Shown here: positions 44,469-54,426 of the stretch, one piece after another
How positions within the stretch are numbered: position 1 is the first letter of the stretch
How the letters are laid out: every line of letters starts with the position of its first letter
Origin: Rhodospirillales bacterium
Lineage (GTDB): Bacteria; Pseudomonadota; Alphaproteobacteria; Rhodospirillales; Casp-alpha2
Direction: 5' to 3'
Assembly: GCA_021775095.1 (NCBI GenBank)
Contig: JAJFII010000098.1
Coordinates: 62,001 to 126,000 of the forward strand
DNA: 64,000 nucleotides
The notes under the pieces: generated by a model
What the model was told of the DNA's origin: nothing
Database searches by the model: none
The model's input: only the letters and a program-made list of their open reading frames with translations
Program-made: the position numbers and the translations under genes

Positions 44469-46382
44469 ATGGGCAACGCATACGATCAGGCATACGCACA
44501 TTCACTGGAGACACCGGAAACCTTTTGGGCTGACGCGGCCCGGGAAATCGACTGGATAAAACCCTGGGACCGGGTCCTCGATGAAAGCAATAAACCCTTT
44601 TATCGGTGGTTTGCCGGAGCCCAGTGCAACACCTGTTACAATGCCCTGGACCGTCATGTGGAACGGGGACGCGGCGACCAGGCCGCCCTCATATATGACA
44701 GTCCGGTCACCGGTTCGTCCAGAACCTACAGTTACAAAGAATTGTTGCATACGGTTTCCCTGTTTGCCGGCGTTTTGGCGGAACAAGGCGTCGTTAAAGG
44801 TGACCGGGTTATTATTTATATGCCGATGGTCCCAGAAGCCGCCATCGCCATGTTAGCCTGTGCACGTATCGGGGCTATTCATTCGGTGGTTTTTGGCGGA
44901 TTTGCTGCCAATGAACTGGCCGTGCGGATTGACGATGCCAAACCAAAGACCATTGTCAGCGCAACCTGCGGGATCGAAGTTAATCGGGTTATTCCCTATA
45001 TGCCGCTGCTCAATGGGGCCATAGATCTAGCCGATCACAAACCTGCTAGTTGTGTTATCCTGCGACGCCCGGAACTTGATGCGCCCTTACAGACTGGCAG
45101 GGACGTCGACTGGGCCGAAGCCATGGCGTCGGCGACGCCCGTCGATTGTGTGCCCGTGGCGGCAACAGATCCGCTCTATATTCTTTATACGTCGGGCACA
45201 ACGGGCGAGCCAAAGGGAGTTGTCCGCGACAATGGTGGACATATGGTTGCCCTCAAGTGGTCCATGAAAAACATCTACGATGCCGATCCTGGTGACGTCT
45301 ATTGGGCTGCTTCAGATGTTGGTTGGGTGGTCGGCCATAGTTATATTGTATATGCCCCTTTGTTGCACGGATGCACGACGGTGTTGTACGAGGGAAAACC
45401 CGTTGGAACGCCGGATGCCGGTGCGTTTTGGCGAGTCATTTCGGAGCATAAGGTCAAAATACTGTTTACCGCGCCGACGGCCTTTCGCGCCATAAAACGC
45501 GAAGACCCGACCGGTGCGTTGTTGAAGGATTACGATTTAAGCAGCTTTAAGGCACTGTTTCTGGCCGGCGAACGTACCGACCCGGATACCCTGCACTGGG
45601 CCGAAGATAAACTTGGGGTTCCGGTTATTGATCACTGGTGGCAGACGGAAACCGGTTGGCCGATCGCATCCAATTGTATGGGCCTGCACGTATTTGAGGT
45701 GCGTGCCGGTTCACCGACCAAAGCCGTGCCGGGATGGGATGTTCGTATTCTGGATGACGGTTGCCATGAAATTCCAAGAGGTGAAATTGGCGCTATTAGT
45801 GTCAAGTTACCCATGCCACCGTCCTCGCTGCTTACCCTGTGGAATGCCGATCAACGGTATCTGGATGCCTATCTCGAAGAATATCCCGGTTATTATAAAA
45901 CCGCAGACGCCGGATATATGGATGAACAGGGATATCTTTATATCATGGCGCGAACCGATGATATCATTAACGTTGCCGGTCATCGCCTGTCAACGGGCGG
46001 TATGGAAGAAGTTCTGGCGGGTCATCCAGACGTCGCCGAATGCGCGGTTATCGGCGTCGAAGATCAGCTTAAGGGCCAACTTCCCGTCGGGTTTTTGATT
46101 TTGAATGCCGGTGTTGGCAAGGATCCGGAGGTGATTGTTTCGGAGGTTGTCCAGCGGGTGCGCGAACAAATCGGCCCGGTCGCTGCCTTTAAACGGGCCG
46201 TTGTCGTCGACCGCTTGCCGAAGACACGCTCCGGAAAAATCCTGCGCGGAACCATGCAGAAGATCGCCGATAATCAGCCCTATAAAATGCCGGCAACGAT
46301 TGATGATCCTGCCATATTGGACGAAATCAATGCAGCGTTGCAGACCATTGGCTATAGCGATGCGCGGAATAAATCTGAATAA
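44469..46382 (+). CDS. prpE: Propionyl-CoA synthetase (PrpE/ACSS3 type)
   Basis: 637 residues. The opening Y-D-Q-A-Y-A-H-S-L-E-T-P-E-T-F-W, F-G-G-F-A-A-N-E-L, Y-T-S-G-T-T-G-E-P-K-G-V, the acetyl/propionyl-type W-W-Q-T-E-T-G-W-P and the C-terminal lysine region K-T-R-S-G-K-I-L-R-G are of the ACS/PrpE group. It activates propionate (or acetate) to the CoA ester. It fits MeaB at 3-4 kb in a propionate pathway, though neither is linked. Followed by an SDR 15 bases on. Confidence 0.9.
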   Translation: MGNAYDQAYAHSLETPETFWADAAREIDWIKPWDRVLDESNKPFYRWFAGAQCNTCYNALDRHVERGRGDQAALIYDSPVTGSSRTYSYKELLHTVSLFAGVLAEQGVVKGDRVIIYMPMVPEAAIAMLACARIGAIHSVVFGGFAANELAVRIDDAKPKTIVSATCGIEVNRVIPYMPLLNGAIDLADHKPASCVILRRPELDAPLQTGRDVDWAEAMASATPVDCVPVAATDPLYILYTSGTTGEPKGVVRDNGGHMVALKWSMKNIYDADPGDVYWAASDVGWVVGHSYIVYAPLLHGCTTVLYEGKPVGTPDAGAFWRVISEHKVKILFTAPTAFRAIKREDPTGALLKDYDLSSFKALFLAGERTDPDTLHWAEDKLGVPVIDHWWQTETGWPIASNCMGLHVFEVRAGSPTKAVPGWDVRILDDGCHEIPRGEIGAISVKLPMPPSSLLTLWNADQRYLDAYLEEYPGYYKTADAGYMDEQGYLYIMARTDDIINVAGHRLSTGGMEEVLAGHPDVAECAVIGVEDQLKGQLPVGFLILNAGVGKDPEVIVSEVVQRVREQIGPVAAFKRAVVVDRLPKTRSGKILRGTMQKIADNQPYKMPATIDDPAILDEINAALQTIGYSDARNKSE

Positions 46383-46397
46383 ACGAAAAGAGATCTT

Positions 46398-47174
46398 ATG
46401 AATTTGCAGGATAAAGTTACGATTATTACGGGTGCTGCGCAGGGCATTGGTTTTGCCTGCGCTGAACGATTCGCCAGAGACGGGGCCAAAGTGTTGCTTT
46501 CCGATGTGCAGGCCGAAAAAGGCGAAGCGGCGGCGCAGGCCTTGTGCGACGCCGGTTATGAGGCGTCTTTTTTGACCTGTGATGTCGGTGACAAATCCCA
46601 GGTCGACCGGTTGGTGGGCGCGGCCGTGGCACGCCATGGCCGGCTGGATGTGATGATATCCAACGCGGCAATCCTTCATGTGGCGGATATTCTGGAAATC
46701 GAAGAAGACGATTTTGATCGGGTGTTACGAATTAATCTCAAGGGGTTTTTCCTGACCGGCCAGGCGGCAGCCAGACAAATGGCGGCTCAGGGCAGCGGCA
46801 CGATCATCAATATGTCTTCCATACAGGCGGTGATTACCAATCCAAATTTGTTGTCCTATGCGGTTTGTAAAGGCGGCATCAAACAGTTGACGGTTTCGAT
46901 GGCCCTGGCCCTGGCAGACAAGGGCGTTCGGGTAAACGCCATCGGACCCGGGAGTATTGGCACGGATATGGTGAAAACCCTGCTGGTCGATGATGCGGCG
47001 CGCCGAACCGTTATGTCGCGGACGCCCATGGCCCGGCTTGGTAAACCGGAAGAAATTGCATCTGTGGCGGCGTTTTTGGCGAGCGATGAAGCCAGTTATA
47101 TCACCGGTGAAACCATTCATGTTGATGGCGGCCGATTGGGCCTCAATTATACCGTTCCGGTCACGGATGCGTAA
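46398..47174 (+). CDS. Short-chain dehydrogenase/reductase
   Basis: 258 residues. N-terminal G-A-A-Q-G-I-G-F, D-V-Q after the first beta-alpha-beta unit (Asp suggests NAD preference), N-A-A-I, catalytic Ser in I-N-M-S-S-I-Q, Y-A-V-C-K (Y-x-x-x-K) and the C-terminal I-T-G-E-T-I-H-V-D-G-G. Substrate unknown. Close behind prpE, so probably the same transcript, and convergent with the amidohydrolase. Confidence 0.92.
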   Translation: MNLQDKVTIITGAAQGIGFACAERFARDGAKVLLSDVQAEKGEAAAQALCDAGYEASFLTCDVGDKSQVDRLVGAAVARHGRLDVMISNAAILHVADILEIEEDDFDRVLRINLKGFFLTGQAAARQMAAQGSGTIINMSSIQAVITNPNLLSYAVCKGGIKQLTVSMALALADKGVRVNAIGPGSIGTDMVKTLLVDDAARRTVMSRTPMARLGKPEEIASVAAFLASDEASYITGETIHVDGGRLGLNYTVPVTDA

Positions 47175-47189
47175 TTCCCGGCGTTGGTT

Positions 47190-48044
47190 TTACGCCAATC
47201 GATAGGCCCGAATGGCCGTATTGCGATAAAAATCACGCTGTTCACTGTCGCTTGATCCGGCAATGACGCCATCAAGGAGTTGTACCCAGTCGGGGTATGC
47301 GTGGGTCAGGGTTGAGACCGGCCAGTCACTGCCGTACATCGTTCGATCGAAGCCAAAACACTCGAAGGTATGGGCGACATAGGGTTTGATTTGTTCCGTG
47401 TTCCAGGACTGATGATCGGCTTCCGTAATGGTGCCGGAGACTTTGCAGGTGACATTGGGATAACCCGCCAGTTGCCGCATTTGGTCGCGCCAGGGGTCTA
47501 ACAGCCCATGTTTGATACCCGGTTTACCAATATGGTCGAGGATAAAGGAGACGTTGGGACAGCGTTTTGCCAATTCAATAGCAAAGGTCATGCCCCAATG
47601 TTTTACACATAAATCGAAGCTCAGGTCGAATTTGGGCAGCAGATTCAAGGCGGCAATGTAATCGGGTTCGAGACAAAACCCCTGATCCATCTGATTTTGC
47701 ATGAGATCACGAACACCTTTAACGGTCTTGATTTCCGCCAGCTGTTCAAGATCTGCTTCGACTTCCGTGCCCTTTCTTAAAGGTGCGTGGGCAACCGAAC
47801 CGCACAGGCGCTTGTCGGTTTCGGCTAACGATTGAACCCATCGTGCCTCGTCCAGATGTTGGCCTTTGGCAACATCGACCTCGGCAAATATGATCTTATC
47901 GACCTCAATAGTGCCGCAAGCGGCGTCATAGGTTTGAAGGTCATGGGTTTTATTAATTTTTGGCGCGGCATTTAACCAATCGTACTGCAGGTGGGTGATG
48001 TCGAACAAATGAACGTGGCTATCGACAATTGGAAAATTCGGCAT
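47190..48044 (-). CDS. Amidohydrolase-family protein (fuconolactonase-like)
   Basis: 284 residues, a TIM-barrel metal-dependent hydrolase of the COG3618 group: D-S-H-V-H-L-F-D at the start (His-x-His), F-I-L-D-H-I-G-K-P-G-I in the middle, and M-Y-G-S-D-W-P-V-S (Asp ligand) near the end. Members open lactones such as L-fucono-lactone or 2-pyrone-4,6-dicarboxylate. Its single gene faces the SDR, 15 bases away. The substrate is uncertain. Confidence 0.88.
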   Translation of the reverse strand: MPNFPIVDSHVHLFDITHLQYDWLNAAPKINKTHDLQTYDAACGTIEVDKIIFAEVDVAKGQHLDEARWVQSLAETDKRLCGSVAHAPLRKGTEVEADLEQLAEIKTVKGVRDLMQNQMDQGFCLEPDYIAALNLLPKFDLSFDLCVKHWGMTFAIELAKRCPNVSFILDHIGKPGIKHGLLDPWRDQMRQLAGYPNVTCKVSGTITEADHQSWNTEQIKPYVAHTFECFGFDRTMYGSDWPVSTLTHAYPDWVQLLDGVIAGSSDSEQRDFYRNTAIRAYRLA

Positions 48045-48519
48045 TACGAGACCTCCGGCTAAAGGGGCAGAAAAAGATCCTGCGCGTGTTAATTACTGTA
48101 CGCAAAACCTAATGGCAACCTGACTGCGGATCAATCAGCAAAAGCCGGAGATATTTTAATACATGTGTTTTGCCGGGGTTACATATTTATCGAGCCGCAT
48201 CAATCTCACATTGCCGGCCAATTGCACACCCGTTGCAGTAGCGGTGGGCAACTAATTGGGATGCGGAGGGAGGCCCAATGGTTTCAACACTCCCCCCGAA
48301 CGGGGACGATGGCAGGAGTAGTCCGACACGGCCCTGGATGGTATTTAACGCCCCCCTGGCACAGAGCTTCCCGGGCGCGCGACGTTGCCCCGTCATATCC
48401 CATTGGGCACGGGCAACCGGCGGTAATTAACCGCAACCGCTGGCGGATTTGGGTTTCCGATTGGGTCTTAAGTGTGCCATATACATTCAATTCATAAAAA
48501 CCGAGCGAAGGTAGATCGC
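48045..48519. other. Gene-free stretch, G+C-rich
   Basis: 475 bases between the divergent amidohydrolase and methyltransferase genes. It has several short self-complementary segments (for example CCCC/GGGG around 48293-48306) and a frame across it (48165-48497) with no ribosome site or recognisable product. I could not match it to a known riboswitch or RNA family by eye. It may hold promoters for both neighbours. Confidence 0.35.
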
Positions 48520-49344
48520 GTGTCAGCCTCCCCATTATCACAACTGGAAATTAGAGGGTTCAGTCCCTTGGTGCGTTTACGGGCGCATATTGTCGAACGC
48601 ATGGTGCAGGCCAATAACAAACAGGCGGAAACCACGTTGCGGGCTATTCCTGCCCTGTGGGAGGCGCTCGAGGAATATGCCAAAGGCTCGTCGGTAACGG
48701 GCGCTTCCATGTCCGATTATTTGACTTTGTACGAGCAAGTTCGCCAGCGTAAACCGCGCGAGGTTGTCGAGTTTGGAACCGGATTTTCCACCGTCGTATT
48801 GGCCCATGCCCTGTTGGCCAATGAAAAAGACGGCGCACCGCTGGGCCGGATCACTTCGATGGAGGAGGACGCGGGATGGACAGCGACGGCAGAACAAAAT
48901 TTACCAGCGGATGTAAAACATCTGGTCGAAATAATTCACAGTCCAAAAATTGACGGCTACTACAAGATGTTCCGTGGTGTGCAATATGCGGAGATCCCTG
49001 ATCGGAAATACGATTTTGTTTTTTCCGACGGCCCGGAACGCCATTCCCTTGTAAATGGCGACAAACTCTTTGACCTTGATCTGATTAACATCGTTCGCAA
49101 TTCGCAGACTCCGATATTTGCATTGGTCGACAACCACTATTTAACTTTTTATGTCCTGCAAAAGGTGTTTGGAACCAAACTTGCCCGCTATAGCGTGCGT
49201 CACCGCCTGATGTTTGTCGGTCCGGTCAGCAGCCGGGATGTGCGTCATCTTCGCAAGGAAATCTTTCTTCCGGATTTAAGGATCGCCGGCAAAGTTGAGT
49301 TTAAATTGCGCATGGCACTTGATGAAGAATATCAGTTTGATTGA
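48520..49344 (+). CDS. Putative SAM-dependent methyltransferase
   Basis: 274 residues from GTG 48520 (GAAGGTAG upstream). SAM motif I is V-V-E-F-G-T-G-F-S-T-V-V-L-A, followed by I-T-S-M-E-E-D (acidic residue of motif II) and Y-D-F-V-F-S-D-G-P-E. The class resembles Methyltransf_24-like proteins often found with glycan genes. It faces the phosphonate operon and overlaps aepY by 13 bases, tail to tail. A role in that pathway is possible but only by position. Confidence 0.72.
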   Translation: MSASPLSQLEIRGFSPLVRLRAHIVERMVQANNKQAETTLRAIPALWEALEEYAKGSSVTGASMSDYLTLYEQVRQRKPREVVEFGTGFSTVVLAHALLANEKDGAPLGRITSMEEDAGWTATAEQNLPADVKHLVEIIHSPKIDGYYKMFRGVQYAEIPDRKYDFVFSDGPERHSLVNGDKLFDLDLINIVRNSQTPIFALVDNHYLTFYVLQKVFGTKLARYSVRHRLMFVGPVSSRDVRHLRKEIFLPDLRIAGKVEFKLRMALDEEYQFD

Positions 49345-50492
49345 TCTGGCAGTTCAGCGGCTCCTAAAAACCCTTTAAAACGCCTGGCGACGTCGGCTGG
49401 TTTTATCGTTGGCCGCCCCAGATTCTTTGCCGAACCCGGGGCAATTTTCATGTGGATGAAATGCGGTCCAGAGGTCTGTATCGCCAGGGAGACGGCATTT
49501 TCGAAGCCGGAAAGGGAGGTGCATTTGTAGGCCTGCGGATAGCCGCTCGAAGCGGCAATCTGTGCAAAATCAATACCCGATGATACGGTCGCCTGTCCGC
49601 CGGTAGAATCGTAGGCCCCATTGTCCAGGACCACATGAACGAGGTTTTCCGGACCATAGGAACCGATCGTTGCCAAAGTCCCCATTTTCATCAACAGCGC
49701 ACCGTCTCCATCAATGATCACGGTCTTTTTGCGGGTATTCAGGGCGACACCCAATCCCATCGCCGCCGCACATCCCATGGATCCCACTTGGTAGAAATGT
49801 TGTTGCCTGTCCGCCAGGGTGAACAATTCCCGGCCACACTTTCCGGTCGTGGCAATGAGGGCCGCGGTTTCAGGGACAACGGTTAACAAGCAGGCCAGGG
49901 CGTCGATCCGAGATGCCGGCGACGTCAGGTCACTGAGGTCCTGGACCCGTCCCGAGATTGTTGGCGAGGGTCCACCGGGCCCCGGCGGACTGTCTGCAAC
50001 ACTGTCTTTTTGCATGGTAAAGGCGTAGGGCAGGTTTCGTTTGTCCATATCCTGTGTGGCCAGTTCCAGCGCACCCTCGACGGTTTGTTGGTCGGTCGGG
50101 AAAGGGGCGTGACGGATATCAAGCAGATCCAGTAACGGGTGGGTAATCGTTCCCATGAGTTCGTGTTGGGGTTCATCAGCCAAACCCGGCGCGCCGCGCA
50201 GTGTGGTTATGATAAGTGTCGGGATACGGAACGGAAAATTCAACGACGTCAGAGGATTGACCGCATTTCCCAAACCGGAATTTTGGCACATGACGACGGT
50301 TTTTCGGCCCGCCAACCAGGCCCCGGCGGCAATGGCTACTGCTTCTCCTTCGCTGGTTGCGGCGACATAATCCAAGGTGGCGTCCGAAAGGGCCCGATTG
50401 ATAAAAGGTGTCAGGAAAGAGCAAGGGACACCACAATAAAAGTCGTATCCGCGATTCCGTGCGGGTTTGATAAAATCAGTGGCCTCAATCAA
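49332..50492 (-). CDS. aepY: Phosphonopyruvate decarboxylase
   Basis: 386 residues, thiamine-diphosphate enzyme in the short AepY/Ppd layout. N-terminal [10 protein letters not shown] and catalytic Glu in A-T-S-E-G-E-A-V; the ThDP motif [10 protein letters not shown] ... [12 protein letters not shown] in the C-terminal half. It converts phosphonopyruvate to phosphonoacetaldehyde, pulling the unfavourable PEP mutase reaction forward. It is the third gene of the phosphonate operon and starts 4 bases inside the end of the mutase gene. Confidence 0.95.
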   Translation of the reverse strand: MIEATDFIKPARNRGYDFYCGVPCSFLTPFINRALSDATLDYVAATSEGEAVAIAAGAWLAGRKTVVMCQNSGLGNAVNPLTSLNFPFRIPTLIITTLRGAPGLADEPQHELMGTITHPLLDLLDIRHAPFPTDQQTVEGALELATQDMDKRNLPYAFTMQKDSVADSPPGPGGPSPTISGRVQDLSDLTSPASRIDALACLLTVVPETAALIATTGKCGRELFTLADRQQHFYQVGSMGCAAAMGLGVALNTRKKTVIIDGDGALLMKMGTLATIGSYGPENLVHVVLDNGAYDSTGGQATVSSGIDFAQIAASSGYPQAYKCTSLSGFENAVSLAIQTSGPHFIHMKIAPGSAKNLGRPTIKPADVARRFKGFLGAAELPDQSN

Positions 50493-52147
50493 AGAAAACG
50501 CCCCGCCGCACTAAGGTCAGATGCGTCATCCACGTCCAACCATTGACCCGGAACATATACGATACCGATTTTATGTCCCTTGTTGGCGATCCGGTGAAAC
50601 AGATCGACCAGTCCAGCTGTATTGAGTTTACCTTCCTTTTGCAGGGCATCCATTTCGTCGCGTATAATTTCACTTCCCCGTTCGGTCATTCGGGCCAACC
50701 CTATCCATTCCCCATGGATGTCCGTGGTCGCCAGGTCCGCACCCATGGCCGTCAGATAAACCGGTTTATCGTCAATAAAGTCCTGCGACGACTTGACCGT
50801 TGCAGAAATAAAGTCGCGGACCCACTTCGGGTCAGAGGATGTGCGTTCCTTCCACAGGGCGTCGGCAGCAATGACAATATCGGCATTGTGTTCAAACAGT
50901 TGATCCAGATAATATTGCCGGAATAACACATCTCCATAGGCAATGATGCAAGAACCCGTGATGGCGGCCCGGGCACAGGCCAGACTGGCCAGTTCGCCGG
51001 TGTTTTCGTACAGGTCATTATCGACATAGGATAGCGACGGTAGATTAATTTGATCTTTTTTATAACCGCGGACAACGGTCACATCGTTTACCCGGGCGTT
51101 TTTAAGGGCTGAAACCAGACGGCCCAACAGCGGTTCACCGCGCACGTCGATCATGCATTTGGGTTTGTCTTCCGTAAGTTTCCCGAGCTCGGCACCCCGC
51201 GACGCAGCCAGAACAATCCCCCGGTGTCCTTCTCCGTCTGACGGCAGGTAACGTTTTTCCGCTTCAGACAATTCGTCGTTGCCGGTCAATTCGAACACGT
51301 CCCTTACTTTGACGATCTCTTTGTCGACGCCTTCAATAGATTCCTCCCGGTAAATGCGGCGCGACGTCTCCCGCATGGCGGTGATTGACGCGCGCATATT
51401 GTGGTTGGCCCAGATTGCAATTGAGATGCCAGCCTCGCGGAACCTGTCGGTCGGGGTCCACGGGTATTTTGTTGGTACAATGACAACCGGACACCGGTTG
51501 GCCCATTCCCTGGTAAATGCCAGGACTTCCTCGGCATCTGATTTTTTTGAATGAATCAAAACCGCATCGGCGCCGGCCGCGTGATAAGCTTCGGCCCGTC
51601 GCAGGGCTTCAGCCATACCGAGGCCGGAAATCAAGGCTTCAAGACGGGCAATGATCGAAAAATCAGGATGGGTCTGGCTGTCTTTACCGGCTTTGATTTT
51701 GCCGCAAAACTCATCAATATCAGCCAGCGGCTGACCATCGCCCAGGAAAGAGTTTGTTTTTGGGAAAAGTTTGTCTTCGATGCAGATGGCGGCAATGTCA
51801 CGTTGACACAATTTAACCACCGCACGTCGCATGTTGTTAAAATTGCCCCAGCCCGTGTCACCATCCACCAGGATTGGGATCGATGTGCAATCGGACATAA
51901 ACTCGAGCACTTCGAGAATTTGTGTCCACGACGCTTCATTATTATCCCTAACGCCTAAGGCCGCCGACATGGAAAGCCCGGATGCCCAGATCCCAGAAAA
52001 CCCGGTTTCTTCGACAATTTTGGCGGACAACCCATTATGGGCTTCCATCAGAAATTCTAGGTTTTTTGAGTTAAGCATGGCTCGAAAACGGCTGGCTTTG
52101 GATGGCGGAGAATCAGCCGAAACCTGAAGGGCGGACTGAGCAGTCAT
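50489..52147 (-). CDS. pepM: PEP mutase fused to a nucleotidyltransferase (PepM-PntC type)
   Basis: 552 residues, two enzymes in one chain. Residues 1 to about 290: phosphoenolpyruvate mutase, with V-D-G-D-T-G-W-G-N (metal Asp), and [12 protein letters not shown] (about 121), the E-D-K-x-x-x-K-x-N-S signature that separates true mutases from lyases. From about residue 305: nucleotidyltransferase, [20 protein letters not shown] (glycine-rich NTP loop with K), then I-A-Y-G-D-V-L-F. It makes phosphonopyruvate from PEP and probably activates 2-aminoethylphosphonate to CMP-AEP. Overlaps both neighbours by 4 bases. Confidence 0.93.
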   Translation of the reverse strand: MTAQSALQVSADSPPSKASRFRAMLNSKNLEFLMEAHNGLSAKIVEETGFSGIWASGLSMSAALGVRDNNEASWTQILEVLEFMSDCTSIPILVDGDTGWGNFNNMRRAVVKLCQRDIAAICIEDKLFPKTNSFLGDGQPLADIDEFCGKIKAGKDSQTHPDFSIIARLEALISGLGMAEALRRAEAYHAAGADAVLIHSKKSDAEEVLAFTREWANRCPVVIVPTKYPWTPTDRFREAGISIAIWANHNMRASITAMRETSRRIYREESIEGVDKEIVKVRDVFELTGNDELSEAEKRYLPSDGEGHRGIVLAASRGAELGKLTEDKPKCMIDVRGEPLLGRLVSALKNARVNDVTVVRGYKKDQINLPSLSYVDNDLYENTGELASLACARAAITGSCIIAYGDVLFRQYYLDQLFEHNADIVIAADALWKERTSSDPKWVRDFISATVKSSQDFIDDKPVYLTAMGADLATTDIHGEWIGLARMTERGSEIIRDEMDALQKEGKLNTAGLVDLFHRIANKGHKIGIVYVPGQWLDVDDASDLSAAGRFL

Positions 52148-53304
52148 AAAACATTCCTTTGCGTTTGGTTAGTGGGGGATGGCGTTTTAAGGGGATAGGC
52201 CACACCGAGGCGTTGCAGGGCAACCTCAACGGCGCTCAACGCGCCTGACATCTGAGATTCGGTCAGGTGACCTATACAACCCATACGAAAACTATCGATG
52301 ATGGTTAATTTACCGGGATAAATGACGTATCCCTGGTCTTTCAGATGATCATAGAAGTTTGAGAAGATAAAATTTTTGGCCGTCGGCATTTTAAAAGTAA
52401 TAATAATCGGTGCTTGCAGGGTGTCGGGCAATAAGGTCGCAAAACCCAAGGCGCGCATGCCATTCACCAACCTGCGGCAATTGTTTTTATATCGATCCAG
52501 GCGCCCGGCAGGCCCACCTTCAGCAATCAACTGGCTGAGTGCAGAATCGAGGGCAGCGATAACGTGTGTTGGTGGTGTAAAGCGCCATTGGGCATTGGAT
52601 TCCATAGTTTGCCATTGGTCAAAAAGGTCGAGGCACAGGGACCGCGACGTACCTTTGGCGTTCGCCAATGCGGTTTTTTCAATGAGCGCAAACCCCAGTC
52701 CGGGAATACCTTCCAGGCATTTGTTGCTGGAAGCGATCAGGGCTTCGAATTGAGTATCCCGGGCATCAATTGGCAATGCACCGAAGGCGCTCATGCCATC
52801 GATAATTAATTTACGTCCAGCCTTTGCCACGGCATCGGCAATTTCTGCAATGGGATTTAATAGGCCGGATGTTGTCTCACAATGGACCGCCACCACATGG
52901 CTGATTGCCGGGTCACTGTGCAATTGACCGGCCAGGGCGTCGACGTCGTTGGGCTGGTTTTCCGGCGTTTCCTGCACGGTAAAATTTAAACCCAATATTT
53001 CCAGTATTCGGGCGATGCGTTTGCCATAGGCACCGTTTACCAGGACCAGGGTTTTGTCCGTATTTTTAATCAAAGTACCGAGGGCCGCCTCGACGGCGAA
53101 GGTTCCGCTGCCCTGGACCGGTACACATTCGTGGCTGTCCGCCGCGTTAACCAAATCAAGAAGAATTGACCGGATCCGTCGATTGGTATTTAAGAAGGCC
53201 ATATCCCGTGACCCCCAATCCCGTAACATGGCGTCTTTGGTGGTTTTTGATGTTGTCAGTGGGCCTGGTGTAAGCAACCAGGGTTCGTTCGTTGGCCGGG
53301 TCAT
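52144..53304 (-). CDS. phnW: 2-aminoethylphosphonate--pyruvate transaminase
   Basis: 386 residues from ATG 53304 (AAGGA 8 bases upstream); the frame continues 40 codons further back without the family's start. PhnW marks: [10 protein letters not shown] at the start, D-W-G-S-R-D, and the PLP lysine in [12 protein letters not shown]. It interconverts phosphonoacetaldehyde plus alanine with 2-aminoethylphosphonate plus pyruvate; beside PepM and AepY it should run toward synthesis. First gene of the operon. Confidence 0.94.
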   Translation of the reverse strand: MTRPTNEPWLLTPGPLTTSKTTKDAMLRDWGSRDMAFLNTNRRIRSILLDLVNAADSHECVPVQGSGTFAVEAALGTLIKNTDKTLVLVNGAYGKRIARILEILGLNFTVQETPENQPNDVDALAGQLHSDPAISHVVAVHCETTSGLLNPIAEIADAVAKAGRKLIIDGMSAFGALPIDARDTQFEALIASSNKCLEGIPGLGFALIEKTALANAKGTSRSLCLDLFDQWQTMESNAQWRFTPPTHVIAALDSALSQLIAEGGPAGRLDRYKNNCRRLVNGMRALGFATLLPDTLQAPIIITFKMPTAKNFIFSNFYDHLKDQGYVIYPGKLTIIDSFRMGCIGHLTESQMSGALSAVEVALQRLGVAYPLKTPSPTNQTQRNVL

Positions 53305-53407
53305 GTGACATTCCTTGTGTGTAAGCTGGCGGATAGGAACAATTGCCGCAGATAAATGCAAGTACGGGTCAGGGTATTTTCTGTAAAACTTTCGAAACCA
53401 ATAATAT

Positions 53408-53456
53408 CGGTCAAATCTGGTCAACTATTCGAATAGAACCTTTTTAGTATTGACCG
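53408..53456. promoter_or_regulatory. Symmetric repeat array upstream of phnW
   Basis: CGGTCAA at 53408-53414, a second GGTCAA ten bases on (53419-53424), a perfect 12-bp palindrome CTATTCGAATAG at 53425-53436, then TTGACCG at 53450-53456, inverted to the first copy. The whole has approximate dyad symmetry around 53431. It lies 104-152 bases upstream of phnW and is the only structured element in the otherwise featureless gap 53305-53618. It could be an operator; the TTGACC copies also resemble -35 boxes on the minus strand. Confidence 0.45.
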
Positions 53457-53618
53457 AATTGTTGGAGTATTTTGAGTTAATTCCAAACATCTTCCAGTGA
53501 TCAGTGGTAAAGCCGTGTCAAAAATATTCTGCGTGTCTTCAAATGGGTCCTGACTCTGGGCGGTCGGGATTTTTGGGAACTATCCGGTTGGCGTACCAAA
53601 TAACAGGATGTAGTAATT

Positions 53619-53813
53619 ATGGCTGACAGTCCGGTGCTAACAGAGATGGAAATTAACTGCCCTTCTTGCGGGGCTGTCCGGGTTCTGGATCAAGAAGACC
53701 TTGAATCGTTGATTGTAGAATTGGAGAGTTGGGATCGTCGCTATGACTCCCCCAAGACCGCGATAGAAGGCCTGATCGCTGTTCTTGAGATGCGCCCGGG
53801 GGTATCCCCATAA
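53619..53813 (+). CDS. Small hypothetical protein with one C-P-S-C motif
   Basis: 64 residues, acidic. Reads M-E-I-N-C-P-S-C-G-A-V-R-V-L near the start; only one C-x-x-C pair, so half a zinc ribbon. A weak AGGATG stands 10 bases before the ATG. A longer frame lies on the opposite strand (53653-53925), but its composition (Ser/Arg/Gln, no motif) is less protein-like. Function unknown, coding status moderately likely. Confidence 0.42.
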   Translation: MADSPVLTEMEINCPSCGAVRVLDQEDLESLIVELESWDRRYDSPKTAIEGLIAVLEMRPGVSP

Positions 53814-53949
53814 GTGCATCCACCATTTCTCGACGATAAGATTTGCTTTTTGTCATTCTTCTTGTTTTGGCCTTTTGTCGGGTCAGTTGCCTCTTACTAA
53901 GTTCGCCGTTCAGCGTAAGACACAATAATATAAAGGCTAGTTTCGCGCC

Positions 53950-54426
53950 CTATTCACCCGTCTCAGAAGTTTCCTGTACGACGCTTAGGGATTTACATAG
54001 ACTTGATCTCTTCACTTTTGGGAGTGTGATATTTTTTAATTCCTTGACCACTAATTCGTGGGAGAACTTTAGGGGTCGGTTGCTATGTGCAAAGGCATTG
54101 CGGATATTGCGAACGGTGTTCAATCCATCCCTAACAACATCGTTACAGATTCCAAACGCTCGCGCTGATATTATTTTCGAATTAAAGTTAGAAAATGGGC
54201 CGTGATCGTCAGTTAGTTTCGCCCAAGTCGCATCATCGTGGTGTTTAAAATGAGGCCGCAAAAGTTGGTCTAGCTCAATTTCTAATAACGACTGCCCCAA
54301 AACTGCGGTAACGATAGGCGGCTGGTTTTTGTTAAAATCACCCCGTAACGCGGCCTGCTCTTGGGCAGTGGGTGGCGTTCTGCTAAGATCACGTAGTTTA
54401 GGTCTTCCACGATTGCGAGATGCCAT
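53950..54426 (-). CDS. MltR/HEPN-like hypothetical protein
   Basis: 158 residues. A basic N-terminus (R-N-R-G-R-P-K-L-R-D) precedes a helical body. The segment T-V-R-N-I-R-N-A-F-A-H-S fits the R-x(4)-H motif of HEPN-fold RNases and is seen in MltR-type proteins. Its start has GGAG 6-7 bases upstream. It sits in an accessory patch beside a transposase and its start codon overlaps that of a small gene on the other strand, an arrangement suggesting a two-gene module. Function not shown. Confidence 0.6.
   Translation of the reverse strand: MASRNRGRPKLRDLSRTPPTAQEQAALRGDFNKNQPPIVTAVLGQSLLEIELDQLLRPHFKHHDDATWAKLTDDHGPFSNFNSKIISARAFGICNDVVRDGLNTVRNIRNAFAHSNRPLKFSHELVVKELKNITLPKVKRSSLCKSLSVVQETSETGE

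Noticed and set aside
48165-48497. Open frame or riboswitch in the gap 48045-48519
   Set aside because: No ribosome site or protein motif; short G/C stems could not be matched to a riboswitch core.
53653-53925. Minus-strand frame opposite the C-P-S-C protein
   Set aside because: Ser/Arg/Gln-rich with no motif, and it overlaps a more protein-like frame on the plus strand.
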